Shown here: positions 1 through 5,956 of the stretch, piece after piece | Layout of the letters: each line of letters opens with the position of its first letter | Numbering within the stretch: position 1 is the stretch's first letter | Assembly: GCA_036272735.1 (NCBI GenBank) | Contig: DATAYF010000403.1 | Coordinates: 1-7,661, forward strand | DNA length: 7,661 nucleotides | Direction of reading: 5' to 3' | Source of the DNA: DATAYF01 sp036272735 | GTDB lineage: Bacteria; Chloroflexota; Ktedonobacteria; Ktedonobacterales; Ktedonobacteraceae | Made by a program: the position numbers and the translations under genes | Notes under the pieces: model-generated | The model's input: only the letters and a program-made list of their open reading frames with translations | Database searches by the model: none | What the model was told of the DNA's origin: nothing

Positions 1-668
1 CTTCCTGGCATGATGCCGCCCGGCCAAGGCCCAGCTTCTTCTCGTCACGTGCATCGTATTTGGGATGGTCGATGCTTTCGCCATCAGAGGTGATGAGAAA
101 CGCTTTCAAGCCCAGGTCAACACCTACCACCTTGTCAGAAATGCGCAGCGGCGCAATGTCCTCTTCAACCAGCATACTCACAAAGTAGCGCCCTGCCCGG
201 TCTTTCGTCATCGTGACGCTGGATGGCTTTGCTCCCTCTGGGAGCGCTCGCGACCACACAATCGGCAAAGGGTTGTGTTGCTTGGCAAGGGTCAGGTTCT
301 GCCCATCCCACACAAAGGCATTGGCTGCATAGGTCGCCCCCTGCTCTTTGTGCTTCTTCTTGAACACAGGATAGTGAGCACGTTTAGCAAAGAAATTCTT
401 GTAGGCGGTATCGAGGTGACGCAATGCCTGTTGCAAAGGCACGCTAGAAACTTCTCTGAGCCATGCGGTGCCCTCCTCTTTCTTGAGGGCGGTGATAGCT
501 GCTGAGAGGTCGAAAGTCGGAAAGTTTGATGCCGTGATCGAAGTAGGCGCGTTTACGAGTCGAAAGTGCCCAATTGTAGACGAAGCGACAGCACCCAAAG
601 GGTTGGGCAAGGTTGTGCTGCTGCTCGTCAGTTGGGTAGACCCTGAACTTATACGCCCGCTTGGTCAC
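1..668 (-). pseudogene. tnpB: Frameshifted TnpB (IS200/IS605 OrfB) nuclease, 3' end outside window
   Basis: TnpB is the RNA-guided DNA nuclease of IS200/IS605 elements. The start is GTG at 668, with AGGAG four bases upstream, giving VTKRAYKFRVYPTDEQQ, the standard TnpB N-terminus, then CCRFVYNWAL. Around 508-514 the frame changes by one base: the first frame reads LSDFRPLSSYHRP, while the next frame resumes typical TnpB sequence (DLSAAITALKKEEGTAWL, then YPVFKKKH, WSRALPEGAKPSSVTMTKD, GRYFVSMLVEED). The first RuvC aspartate is seen in GVDLGLK, its codon at 118-116. A second shift near 22-30 is likely, because the one-base alternative frame restores an LAGRHHARK-like segment where an LARxQRxLARK-type helix is expected. 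RuvC-II, the zinc finger, RuvC-III and the 3' omega RNA would lie left of the window. The gene overlaps the upstream RHH gene by 20 bases. Two frame changes make a functional product unlikely. Confidence 0.88.
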
Positions 669-825
669 GTGGCTCCTTCCCTTTCTGCTGTTTCTTGACA
701 TGCTCTTCAAGAGCAGTGACAATCTCTCCATTAAGAGAGCGGTTATTCTGGGTGGCGACCGCTCGCATCTGCTCTAACAGATGAGCAGGGATGCGCACGG
801 TTATGGGTTTTATCTCGTCTTTCAT
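649..825 (-). CDS. Small ribbon-helix-helix (Arc/CopG-like) DNA-binding protein, 58 aa
   Basis: The frame starts at ATG 825 and ends at TAA 651-649. It begins MKDEIKPITVRIPAHLLEQM and continues RAVATQNNRSLNGEIVTALE before a basic tail. The pattern is typical of ribbon-helix-helix repressors: an alternating strand (PITVRI), helix A (PAHLLEQMRAVATQNN) and helix B beginning RSLNGEIVTALEEHV; compare Arc and CopG, which bind DNA as dimers using the strand. It is the first gene of a two-gene unit, and its last 20 bases overlap the 5' end of tnpB, so translation is probably coupled. Promoter spacing predicts transcription starting at the A of this ATG, giving a leaderless message. The direct repeats over the promoter are candidate operators, so autorepression is a reasonable inference. 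The role in the element (regulator, or half of a toxin-antitoxin pair) cannot be read from sequence; no partner toxin is visible. Confidence 0.8.
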   Translation of the reverse strand: MKDEIKPITVRIPAHLLEQMRAVATQNNRSLNGEIVTALEEHVKKQQKGKEPRDQAGV

Positions 826-829
826 GCAA

Positions 830-848
830 CCATTCTACCACCATTGTA
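830..848 (-). promoter_or_regulatory. Candidate operator: two direct repeats, 11-bp period, over the -10 region
   Basis: TACAATGG (848-841) and TAGAATGG (837-830) on the minus strand are direct repeats differing at one base, offset by 11 bp, about one helical turn. The second contains the -10 box and the first lies in the spacer. Ribbon-helix-helix repressors often bind short repeats phased in this way, so this is a candidate autoregulatory site for the adjacent RHH protein. Binding is inferred. Confidence 0.4.
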
Positions 849-860
849 GTTGCGTGTCAA
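832..860 (-). promoter_or_regulatory. Sigma70-type promoter of the RHH-tnpB unit, predicted leaderless
   Basis: On the minus strand, -35 TTGACA (860-855, exact consensus) is followed after 17 bases by -10 TAGAAT (837-832, five of six). The expected start point, seven bases after the -10, is A825, the first base of the RHH start codon. There is therefore no room for a ribosome binding site, and the message would be leaderless. Confidence 0.8.
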
Positions 861-903
861 CTATCCCACACCCATCACACGACGTCGAGGAACGCGCCTC
901 ATA

Positions 904-925
904 TCCCCATGTCTAAAGCCAGGGG
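904..925 (-). repeat. Hairpin resembling an IS200/IS605 end, upstream of the RHH-tnpB unit
   Basis: On the minus strand, CCCCTGGCTTTAGACATGGGG folds with CCCC/GGGG and TG/CA pairs around a small bulge. A CCCC...CTTTAG...GGGG hairpin is the kind of subterminal structure found at IS200/IS605-family ends. It lies about 45 bases beyond the promoter of the RHH-tnpB unit and would be its left end. The exact boundary is not determined. Confidence 0.35.
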
Positions 926-985
926 TTTTACGGCGCGGTTTCAATAACACACTTGCGCTGTGTTGTAATCATTCGATCTGTGATT

Positions 986-1049
986 GCGAAACACATAAAG
1001 GTTTATTAATGGTTTCCGGAAACCATTAATAAACCTTTATGTGTTTCGC
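986..1049. repeat. Perfect 64-bp palindrome upstream of guaB
   Basis: The two 32-bp arms are exactly complementary with no spacer; the centre is CCGG at 1016-1019. The left arm opens GCGAAACACATAAAGG and ends TTAATGGTTTCC. The inner 24 bp (1006-1029) match the palindrome after guaB (2741-2764) at all but the central bases. It ends five bases before the predicted -35 of guaB. As RNA it would be a hairpin of about 30 bp with A-rich and U-rich outer arms, compatible with a bidirectional terminator insulating guaB from read-through. An operator or mobile palindrome is an alternative. Confidence 0.9.
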
Positions 1050-1053
1050 TCAT

Positions 1054-1083
1054 TTGACGCTGAACGAGGGCAGGTGCTACACT
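1054..1083 (+). promoter_or_regulatory. Candidate sigma70 promoter of guaB
   Basis: TTGACG (1054-1059) and TACACT (1078-1083) are separated by 18 bases. This predicts a start near 1090 and a leader of about 127 bases before the guaB ATG, containing the attenuator structures. A TATAGA at 1129-1134 is a weaker alternative without a good -35. Confidence 0.55.
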
Positions 1084-1095
1084 GTCAGGAACAAT

Positions 1096-1198
1096 TTGGC
1101 TAGTATCTGTTTGTTTATTGCTACAGCGTATAGAAGATTATCATTCCCCATTGATGGGGAGTAGCCAGCATGCGCAGGACGTGTGCTGGGCTTTTTTT
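1096..1198 (+). promoter_or_regulatory. guaB leader with terminator/antiterminator (attenuator)
   Basis: Three elements lie in order. UUGGCUA (1096-1102) can pair with UAGCCAG (1162-1168). A small hairpin UCCCCA-UUGA-UGGGGA occupies 1145-1160. A terminator hairpin spans 1163-1192: twelve pairs with one bulged G1190, loop CAGGA, followed by seven T (1192-1198). The terminator ends directly against the AAGGAGG ribosome binding site (1199-1205). Pairing of 1096-1102 with 1162-1168 would remove the base of the terminator stem, so the two folds exclude each other. This is the standard layout of transcription attenuation. The signal is not visible; the leader does not resemble a purine riboswitch. 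Confidence 0.6.
1163..1198 (+). terminator. Intrinsic terminator in the guaB 5' leader
   Basis: A1163-G1174 pairs with C1180-U1192, including two G.U pairs and one bulge, and T1192-T1198 follows. No gene ends upstream on this strand, so its job is more likely control of guaB than ending another transcript. Confidence 0.75.
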
Positions 1199-1216
1199 AA
1201 GGAGGATGCCACAATT

Positions 1217-2713
1217 ATGTCTCAGTCGGAGGCGTTTGATAAAAAATTTGCCAAAGAAGGGTTCACCTTCGACGATGTCCTGATCATTCCGGCCGCTTCT
1301 TCCGTGCTTCCCGGTGATGTCTCCTTGCAGACTCGTTTTACGCGCACTATTCAGCTTAATATTCCGATTATCAGCGCTGCTATGGATACCGTGACTGAGG
1401 CAAGACTGGCTATTGCCCTGGCACGCGAAGGTGGGATCGGTGTGATCCACCGTAACCTGTCCATTGAGGACCAGGCGCAAGAGGTCGATAAGGTCAAACG
1501 GTCGGAGTCGGGTATGATTACTGATCCAATTACACTGGAATCGGCGGCCACACTCGACGAAGCCCTGAGCGTCATGCAGCGCTTCCATATCTCCGGCATC
1601 CCCATTACCGAGAATGGCAAGCTGGTTGGTATTCTCACCAACCGTGACATTCGTTTTGCCACTGAGGCCGAGGCGTCACGGCCGATTGGCGAATTAATGA
1701 CGAGTGAGAAACTGGTCACCGTACCTGTTGGCACCACGCTCGAACAGGCTCGCGATATCCTGCACCGCTACAAGGTGGAAAAGCTCCCGGTGGTCGATGA
1801 GCACTATATGCTCAAAGGCCTGATCACCATGAAGGATATTCAGAAGAAGATTATGTATCCAAACGCTGCCAAGGACGAGTTCGGACGCCTGCGCGTCGCC
1901 GCCTCGGTTGGTGTGGGCGCAGATAGTATGAGGCGTTGTGCCGCGCTGATCGAAGAGGATGTGGATGCTCTAGTCGTGGATACGTCGCACGCCCATTCAC
2001 AGATGGTAGTCGAGGCCGTTGCCCGCTACAAAAAGAATTTTGGTGAGCGTGCACAGATCGTCGCTGGGAACGTGGTCACCGCTGCTGCGACCGAGGCGCT
2101 CATCGAGGCTGGTGCAGACGCGATCAAGGTAGGGATCGGCCCCGGTTCCATTTGCACGACCCGTGTTATTGCTGGTGTGGGTATGCCGCAAATTACCGCT
2201 GTATACGATTGTGCCGCCGTTGGTCGCCGCTACGGTATTCCCATTATCGCCGATGGTGGTATTCAGTACTCCGGTGATATCGCTAAGGCAATTGCCGCCG
2301 GTGCCGATAGCGTGATGCTGGGTAGCCTGCTCGCTGGAGTCGATGAAAGTCCAGGTGAATTGATCATCTCGCGCGGTGAGCGCTTCAAGGATTATCGCGG
2401 CATGGGTTCGGTGGCGGCCATGAAGCGCAGGAGTTACAGTAAAGATCGTTACTTCCAGGAGGATGCCGACGAGTCGCAGGTAATCGCCGAAGGGATCGAG
2501 GCTCGTGTGCCCTATAAGGGAATGCTTGGTCCATTGGTGTATCAACTGGTTGGTGGTTTGCGCCAGGCGATGGGATATGCCGGTGCCAACGGCATCGAGT
2601 CCATGCAAGAGCATACGACCTTTGCCCGCATTACCAGTGCTGGTCTGCGCGAAAGCCATCCGCACGATGTAATGATCACCAAAGAAAGCCCGAATTACGG
2701 CCTGAAGAAGTAG
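1217..2713 (+). CDS. guaB: Inosine-5'-monophosphate dehydrogenase
   Basis: Cytosolic enzyme that oxidises IMP to XMP with NAD+, the first committed step of guanine nucleotide synthesis. The 498-residue product has the normal bacterial length and begins MSQSEAFDKKFAKEGFTFDD. The ATG at 1217 is preceded by AAGGAGG (1199-1205), 11 bases upstream. An in-frame TTG at 1118 would place the attenuator inside the coding region and is rejected. Order of parts: barrel start with FDDVL and SAAMDTVTE; paired CBS domains at about 100-208 (MITDPITL...ITMKDI); the barrel resumes with VVDTSHAHS; the potassium and catalytic loop GPGSICTTR has Cys313; then GMGSVAAM and the mobile flap with DRYFQ (Arg411-Tyr412, matching the E. 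coli general-base dyad as I remember it); then EGIEARVPYKG. All key residues are present. It is monocistronic between two palindromes, and its leader suggests attenuation. Confidence 0.97.
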   Translation: MSQSEAFDKKFAKEGFTFDDVLIIPAASSVLPGDVSLQTRFTRTIQLNIPIISAAMDTVTEARLAIALAREGGIGVIHRNLSIEDQAQEVDKVKRSESGMITDPITLESAATLDEALSVMQRFHISGIPITENGKLVGILTNRDIRFATEAEASRPIGELMTSEKLVTVPVGTTLEQARDILHRYKVEKLPVVDEHYMLKGLITMKDIQKKIMYPNAAKDEFGRLRVAASVGVGADSMRRCAALIEEDVDALVVDTSHAHSQMVVEAVARYKKNFGERAQIVAGNVVTAAATEALIEAGADAIKVGIGPGSICTTRVIAGVGMPQITAVYDCAAVGRRYGIPIIADGGIQYSGDIAKAIAAGADSVMLGSLLAGVDESPGELIISRGERFKDYRGMGSVAAMKRRSYSKDRYFQEDADESQVIAEGIEARVPYKGMLGPLVYQLVGGLRQAMGYAGANGIESMQEHTTFARITSAGLRESHPHDVMITKESPNYGLKK

Positions 2714-2729
2714 TCGTTGTGTGCGATCT

Positions 2730-2775
2730 ACAAAGAAAGCTTAATGGTTTGCGCAAACCATTAAGCTTTCTTTGT
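2730..2775. terminator. Perfect 46-bp palindrome after guaB, probable bidirectional terminator
   Basis: The arms are exact complements meeting at GCGC (2751-2754), beginning 16 bases after the guaB stop. The arm reads ACAAAGAAAGCTTAATGG and so on, and the 3' side is U-rich (CTTTCTTTGT). Its inner 24 bp differ from the upstream palindrome only at the centre. Position and A-rich/U-rich arms favour a transcription terminator that works in both directions; there is no pure T run, so this remains an inference. Confidence 0.65.
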
Positions 2776-2827
2776 GTATTGAGCTTTGGTTGGATTTAAT
2801 GCACAGGTGCGTACGGATTACGTATTA

Positions 2828-2863
2828 GCCCAGATGTCTTATAGGATTGCGTCTTCTCTGGGC
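2828..2863. promoter_or_regulatory. Candidate operator: inverted repeat around the -35
   Basis: GCCCAGA (2828-2834) and TCTGGGC (2857-2863) are exact inverted repeats 22 bases apart. The predicted -35 lies between them and the right arm falls in the promoter spacer. A dimeric regulator could bind here. The arms are short, so chance is possible. Confidence 0.3.
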
Positions 2864-2876
2864 CATGCGCTAGAAT
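2847..2876 (+). promoter_or_regulatory. Candidate promoter of the roadblock-GTPase operon
   Basis: TTGCGT (2847-2852) and TAGAAT (2871-2876) are separated by 18 bases, about 120 bases before the first start codon. No better promoter-like pair was found in this intergenic region. Confidence 0.45.
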
Positions 2877-2997
2877 AGCAAGGGTTATTATGCTTAGCGA
2901 GAGTTAGTTAGTAGAGAAGTGCTACCCTTATCACAAGCTTTTGAAACGACATGTCTCCCGCGTTTGTGGCTGGGAGTACCCGCATCGGAGTTTTTCA

Positions 2998-3363
2998 ATG
3001 GTAGATCTCAAGCAGATGTTGAATCGCTTTTTGGCTGTCCCCGGAGTGCGTCAAGCGATCCTGGTAGGGAGAGATGGCCTGATGATCGAGGGTATGACAC
3101 GCGATGGCAAAGAGGATATAGAGGCGGTGGGCGCGGTGTCTACCAGCGGCTTCGGTGCCGCTGAAGCGCTTGGCCGGGAGATTGCGCGGGGGAGCCTGGT
3201 CGGCGTCATTATGGAATATGAGCATGGATTAGTGAGTGTCGAACCATTAGGCGACTTCGCGTTGATGGTCACGCTCTCTGATAACGCCTCAAATATTGGC
3301 CGCATTCGTCACTTGGTCAAAACGAGTCGGAACGACATCCTTGAGGCTCTTGATATTGTCTAA
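2998..3363 (+). CDS. Roadblock/LC7 domain protein, 121 aa (MglB-like)
   Basis: Single-domain roadblock/LC7 protein of the fold that, as MglB, acts as GTPase-activating protein for MglA in bacteria. The ATG at 2998 has GGAG seven bases upstream (2987-2990) and gives MVDLKQMLNRFLAVPGVRQA; the in-frame TTG at 2941 adds an unrelated basic segment and has no good ribosome site. Visible family features are the opening helix, then strands around AILVGRDGLMIEG, a helix SGFGAAEALGREI, the strand pair GVIMEYEHGLVSVEPL and FALMVTLSD, and a closing helix NIGRIRHLVKTSRNDILEAL. There is no signal peptide or membrane segment. It is the first gene of a run with a second roadblock protein and an MglA-type GTPase, so a regulatory role on that GTPase is the natural inference. 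Which of the two roadblock proteins would be the activating partner is not determinable. Confidence 0.85.
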   Translation: MVDLKQMLNRFLAVPGVRQAILVGRDGLMIEGMTRDGKEDIEAVGAVSTSGFGAAEALGREIARGSLVGVIMEYEHGLVSVEPLGDFALMVTLSDNASNIGRIRHLVKTSRNDILEALDIV

Positions 3364-3435
3364 GCACAGAATTTTATACACTTATACTGGTGGAAACTCT
3401 CCTATGTTGGACGTGTACACGGAGGCGGCGCGTCA

Positions 3436-3930
3436 ATGGAACAGTTGACAAATCTTGTTATCTCGGATCACGAGTTAACCGCTATTTCTGCTGTGCTCAC
3501 AAAATTGATGCACGACACCAATGCCACAACAGCTATGTTAATTGATAAGAGTGGTCAGGTCGTCTCAGTTCAGGGTGCAGAAAACCGCAGCAATGCCACA
3601 ACCTTGGGAGCCCTGCTCGCCGGAGTCTTTTCTTCCTCACGCGAGGTGGCAAGGCTACTCAATGAGAAAGATTTTCGGAGCATTTTTCAACAAGGCGTGC
3701 AAGAAAGTATCTACACGTCTATGGTCGAAGAACAATGGCTGCTCGTGATTATCTTTGATAAATTCACTCACATTGGTTTGGTGAAGGTGCTTTCCAAAAA
3801 AGCGACAGAAGAACTGATGCGCGTTCTAGATCGTGTACGTAGCGATTCGACCCGCACAAAATCTTCTGTCCTGAACCTGCAATTTCGCTCGTCCGTTGAG
3901 GATACTATCGATCTTCTCTTCCGTGACTAG
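3436..3930 (+). CDS. Second roadblock/LC7-type protein, 164 aa
   Basis: The ATG at 3436 follows GGAGG (3421-3425) at ten bases. The first ~120 residues have roadblock character: a helix HELTAISAVLTKLMHDTNAT, strands AMLIDKSGQVVSVQG, a helix TLGALLAGVFSSSREVARLL, strands ESIYTSMVEEQWLLVIIFD and a closing helix ATEELMRVLDRVR. A polar C-terminal tail of about 30 residues (from SDSTRTKSS) ends in VEDTIDLLFRD and could be a docking segment. The product is cytosolic. The sequence is clearly different from the upstream roadblock protein, so this is not a recent duplication. A 72-base gap separates it from the previous gene, and the AGAGGA site for the GTPase gene overlaps its stop. It is likely a partner of, or scaffold for, the GTPase, perhaps as a homodimer or heterodimer with the first protein. 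Confidence 0.82.
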   Translation: MEQLTNLVISDHELTAISAVLTKLMHDTNATTAMLIDKSGQVVSVQGAENRSNATTLGALLAGVFSSSREVARLLNEKDFRSIFQQGVQESIYTSMVEEQWLLVIIFDKFTHIGLVKVLSKKATEELMRVLDRVRSDSTRTKSSVLNLQFRSSVEDTIDLLFRD

Positions 3931-3944
3931 AGGATTCAGCACCC

Positions 3945-4520
3945 ATGGCGCTCATAAATATTGCTACCCGTGAAATTCACTGCAAGATTGTCTATTATGG
4001 CATCGGCTATTGCGGGAAGACGACAAACTTGCAGTATGTTTTTCAAAGCATCAACCCAAGTGCTAAGGGGGAGATGCTTTCTATCGCGACCGAGACCGAA
4101 CGGACCTTATTTTTCGATTTCTTGCCGCTCGACCTCGGTACTGTGCATGGCTTTCGCACGCGTTTCCATCTCTATACTGTGCCCGGCCAGATCTTGTACG
4201 AACGCACCCGGCTCGCGGTGCTCAATGGCGCGGATGGCATTGTCTTCGTGGTTGATTCTCAGGCTGATAAATTTGAGGAAAATGTGCAGAGTATTGCTGA
4301 GCTTGAGATGAATATGCGCCGCATGGGCAAGAGCATTACGTCATTTCCCTGGGTGATGCAGTGGAATAAGCGGGATATGCCCAACGCGCTGCCCGTGCAG
4401 GTGCTTGATCGCTATTTAAATCGTCTGCGGGTTCCCACCTTCGAAGCCGTTGCTTCACAGGGCAAAGGCGTATTTGCAACGTTGCGCACCATTAGTAAAA
4501 ACGTGATAGCTCAGCTTTAA
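3945..4520 (+). CDS. MglA-type small Ras-like GTPase, 191 aa
   Basis: Cytosolic nucleotide switch of the bacterial MglA family. The P-loop is GIGYCGKT (residues 19-26). TETERTLFFDFLPLDLG (50-65) is the switch I region characteristic of MglA. The G3 motif is TVPGQ (78-82) in place of DTAGQ, the hallmark of MglA. NKRD (141-144) is the guanine-recognition motif, and VASQGKGV (169-176) fits G5. Length is normal for MglA. The start has AGAGGA ten bases upstream, overlapping the stop of the roadblock gene 14 bases away. MglA with MglB sets cell polarity and motility in Myxococcus and Thermus. Ktedonobacteria are filamentous, sporulating and not known to glide, so the role here could be polarity, branching or another localisation task. 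No lipid-anchor motif is seen. Family assignment is strong; process assignment is inference. Confidence 0.93.
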   Translation: MALINIATREIHCKIVYYGIGYCGKTTNLQYVFQSINPSAKGEMLSIATETERTLFFDFLPLDLGTVHGFRTRFHLYTVPGQILYERTRLAVLNGADGIVFVVDSQADKFEENVQSIAELEMNMRRMGKSITSFPWVMQWNKRDMPNALPVQVLDRYLNRLRVPTFEAVASQGKGVFATLRTISKNVIAQL

Positions 4521-5386
4521 TGCTGCCGGATGGCGGGCGTCGTATGGAGAATGATCAGGCATCGATGACTGTATTTGGCCTGGATTTTACCAGCGTGCCC
4601 TCTGTTCGTAAGCCAATTACATGCGCACAGGGTGAGCTTTCTGGCACCATTTTAACCATACATACCTGCCAGCCGTTGATCGATTGGGCCGCTTTTGAAA
4701 CCTGGCTAGCCCTGGCTGGTTCCTGGCTGGCTGCTTGTGATTTCCCCTTTGGTCTCCCTCGTGAAGTGTTGTTGGTCCTGCATTGGCCTCTCGATTGGTC
4801 TGCCTACGTAGAAGTCGTCTCAAGCATGACCATGCACGAGTTCGTGACGACGCTGGTAAACTATTGCGCGACGCAGCCCGCCGGGCATAAGCTGCGCAAA
4901 CGTCCAGCCGACGAACTCGCGGGGGCACGTAGTCCGCTGATGTGGTTTCGCGTGCCCGTGGCGAAGATGTTTTTTACTGGCGCGCCCCGTCTCCTTGCCG
5001 CACCTGTCTCCGTGTTGCCTTGCCGACCCCTACCAATGCCGCGTCTTGTCTTCGAGGGCTATCCGGCGCTGGTGGCACGTACGCTCATCGGGGCGCGTAG
5101 CTATAAAAGAGAGGGCGAACGGCGTATCGACCCCGTGCAACTCCAGGCGCGTCGCGACATCATGGCGGCACTGACTGCACCCTCGTTGTGTATGTCCTAT
5201 GGTTTGCGCGTGATTATCGACGAGACGCTATGTGAAGAGCTGGTGCAGGATCAGACCGGGGATCGTCTCGACGCGGTGCTCTGCGCCGTACAGGCGGCCT
5301 GGGCATATACGCAGCGTGACTCAGGCTATGGCATTCCTACCGGGCACGAGGCCGATGGCTGGATTATCGACCCCGCGTTGTTGTAA
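4520..5386 (+). CDS. DUF429 family protein, predicted RNase H-like fold
   Basis: 288 residues from an ATG that overlaps the GTPase stop (TAATG at 4518-4522), implying translational coupling. ATG codons at 4544 and 4565 are alternative starts, because the conserved core begins only at MTVFGLDFTS. Motifs fit the DUF429 pattern with acidic residues at RNase H-like positions: D22 in GLDFTS, D74 in CDFPFGLP, E179 in VFEGYP, and D248/D251 in GDRLDAVLCAVQAAWAY, ending GYGIP...DGWIIDP. DUF429 proteins are predicted nuclease-like enzymes without an established substrate that I know of. There is no signal peptide or clear membrane helix; the Leu/Trp-rich stretch at 60-98 is broken by charged residues. 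Tight linkage to the GTPase suggests co-expression, but a functional link is not shown. No terminator hairpin is seen after the stop. Confidence 0.7.
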   Translation: MLPDGGRRMENDQASMTVFGLDFTSVPSVRKPITCAQGELSGTILTIHTCQPLIDWAAFETWLALAGSWLAACDFPFGLPREVLLVLHWPLDWSAYVEVVSSMTMHEFVTTLVNYCATQPAGHKLRKRPADELAGARSPLMWFRVPVAKMFFTGAPRLLAAPVSVLPCRPLPMPRLVFEGYPALVARTLIGARSYKREGERRIDPVQLQARRDIMAALTAPSLCMSYGLRVIIDETLCEELVQDQTGDRLDAVLCAVQAAWAYTQRDSGYGIPTGHEADGWIIDPALL

Positions 5387-5660
5387 ATATAATTGTTTGG
5401 CACTCTTTCCTTGTACCTTCTTTTGAATAAATATCCATGGAGGATTTAAAAGGGCTTATATGGTCAAAAACTGTAGATGTCAAGCGGCCATTCCTCCTAT
5501 ACTTAATAAATTACTAAATAGGTTAGAAATCTATTGCAAACTAGCATAACCAATGATAATATACATCTATCTACTCTTAGAGCTATTGCTTATCTATAAT
5601 TAAGAAGTAGCATAGTAAGACATACTAATCTGCTATCCTGCCTCTACATTTCTGTGACTT
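5387..5660. other. AT-rich non-coding stretch before the IscB element
   Basis: No credible gene is seen. Base composition drops sharply in GC compared with both sides. An 18-codon frame from ATG 5437 has no ribosome site and no recognisable sequence. A perfect TATAAT lies at 5595-5600 without a matching -35, and TTGCAA-17-TAATAT at 5534-5562 is another weak promoter-like pair; either could drive the downstream omega RNA. The last bases should serve as the guide of that RNA. Confidence 0.6.
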
Positions 5661-5664
5661 GCTC
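5645..5664 (+). other. Predicted guide segment of the omega RNA
   Basis: In IscB systems the guide is the RNA sequence immediately 5' of the omega RNA scaffold and comes from flanking host DNA. Here that is roughly TACATTTCTGTGACTTGCTC. The 3' limit is uncertain by a few bases, because the scaffold start is inferred from the GTGAACT stem at 5667. Confidence 0.45.
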
Positions 5665-5950
5665 CAGTGAACTACCGCCGAGCTAAAGACTCGGCGGCTT
5701 CGAGAGAAGCCTGAGTTCACCAGACTCAACCCCAGAAATGGGAGTTCCGTTTGAAAGGTCATGACACCTGCGGTTGACGCATCAGACCGCTGCTCTGTCG
5801 TCTCGGTTTAAGCAGGACTGAGGAAAGGTCCGGTGATCGAGATGCAAAAAGCCTTTTGAACCTTGTCGAGATGAAGTCAAATTCTCTGCGTGGTCACAGC
5901 GCAGATATACGCATCACCTGTCCTCGGACAGAGCATTTTTCTGAAAGGAA
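5665..5950 (+). ncRNA. Omega RNA (HEARO RNA) of IscB
   Basis: Guide-bearing RNA that complexes with IscB. The 5' part folds as GTGAACT (5667-5673) paired with AGTTCAC (5714-5720), closing over an 8-bp stem CCGCCGAG/CTCGGCGG (5675-5682 with 5690-5697) and CTTC-GAGA-GAAG (5698-5709, loop within). Further hairpins are GCGGT/ACCGC (5770-5774 with 5786-5790), GGAC/GTCC around 5815-5831, CAAAA/TTTTG (5845-5858) and CTGTC-CTCG-GACAG (5918-5931). TCGAGATG occurs twice (5837-5844, 5866-5873). Structure-rich DNA of about 290 bases directly before an iscB start, opening with this GTGAACTACC-type helix, matches HEARO RNAs as I know them. The 3' end overlaps the iscB leader and its ribosome site (AAAGGA, 5944-5949), so RNA and mRNA probably share a transcript. 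Confidence 0.85.
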
Positions 5951-5956
5951 TATTCG

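Noticed and set aside
65..505. Plus-strand 146-residue frame at the left edge
   Set aside because: It is antisense to a clear TnpB coding sequence.
946..964. Hairpin AACACA/TGTGTT as a terminator
   Set aside because: Only six pairs, no T run and no gene ending nearby on either strand.
1118..1216. Longer guaB from the in-frame TTG at 1118
   Set aside because: The extra 33 codons translate the attenuator hairpin and T run and do not look like IMP dehydrogenase; the ATG at 1217 has a strong ribosome site.
1090..1216. Purine riboswitch in the guaB leader
   Set aside because: No three-way junction or conserved purine-aptamer loop sequences are seen; only hairpins and a terminator.
1351..2665. 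Minus-strand open frames inside guaB
   Set aside because: They are shadows of a fully conserved housekeeping gene.
2880..2929. AAGGGT/ACCCTT inverted repeat in the roadblock leader
   Set aside because: Six-base arms about 38 bases apart are expected by chance.
5437..5493. 18-codon open frame in the AT-rich gap
   Set aside because: No ribosome site, no recognisable sequence, and chance frames of this size are common in such DNA.
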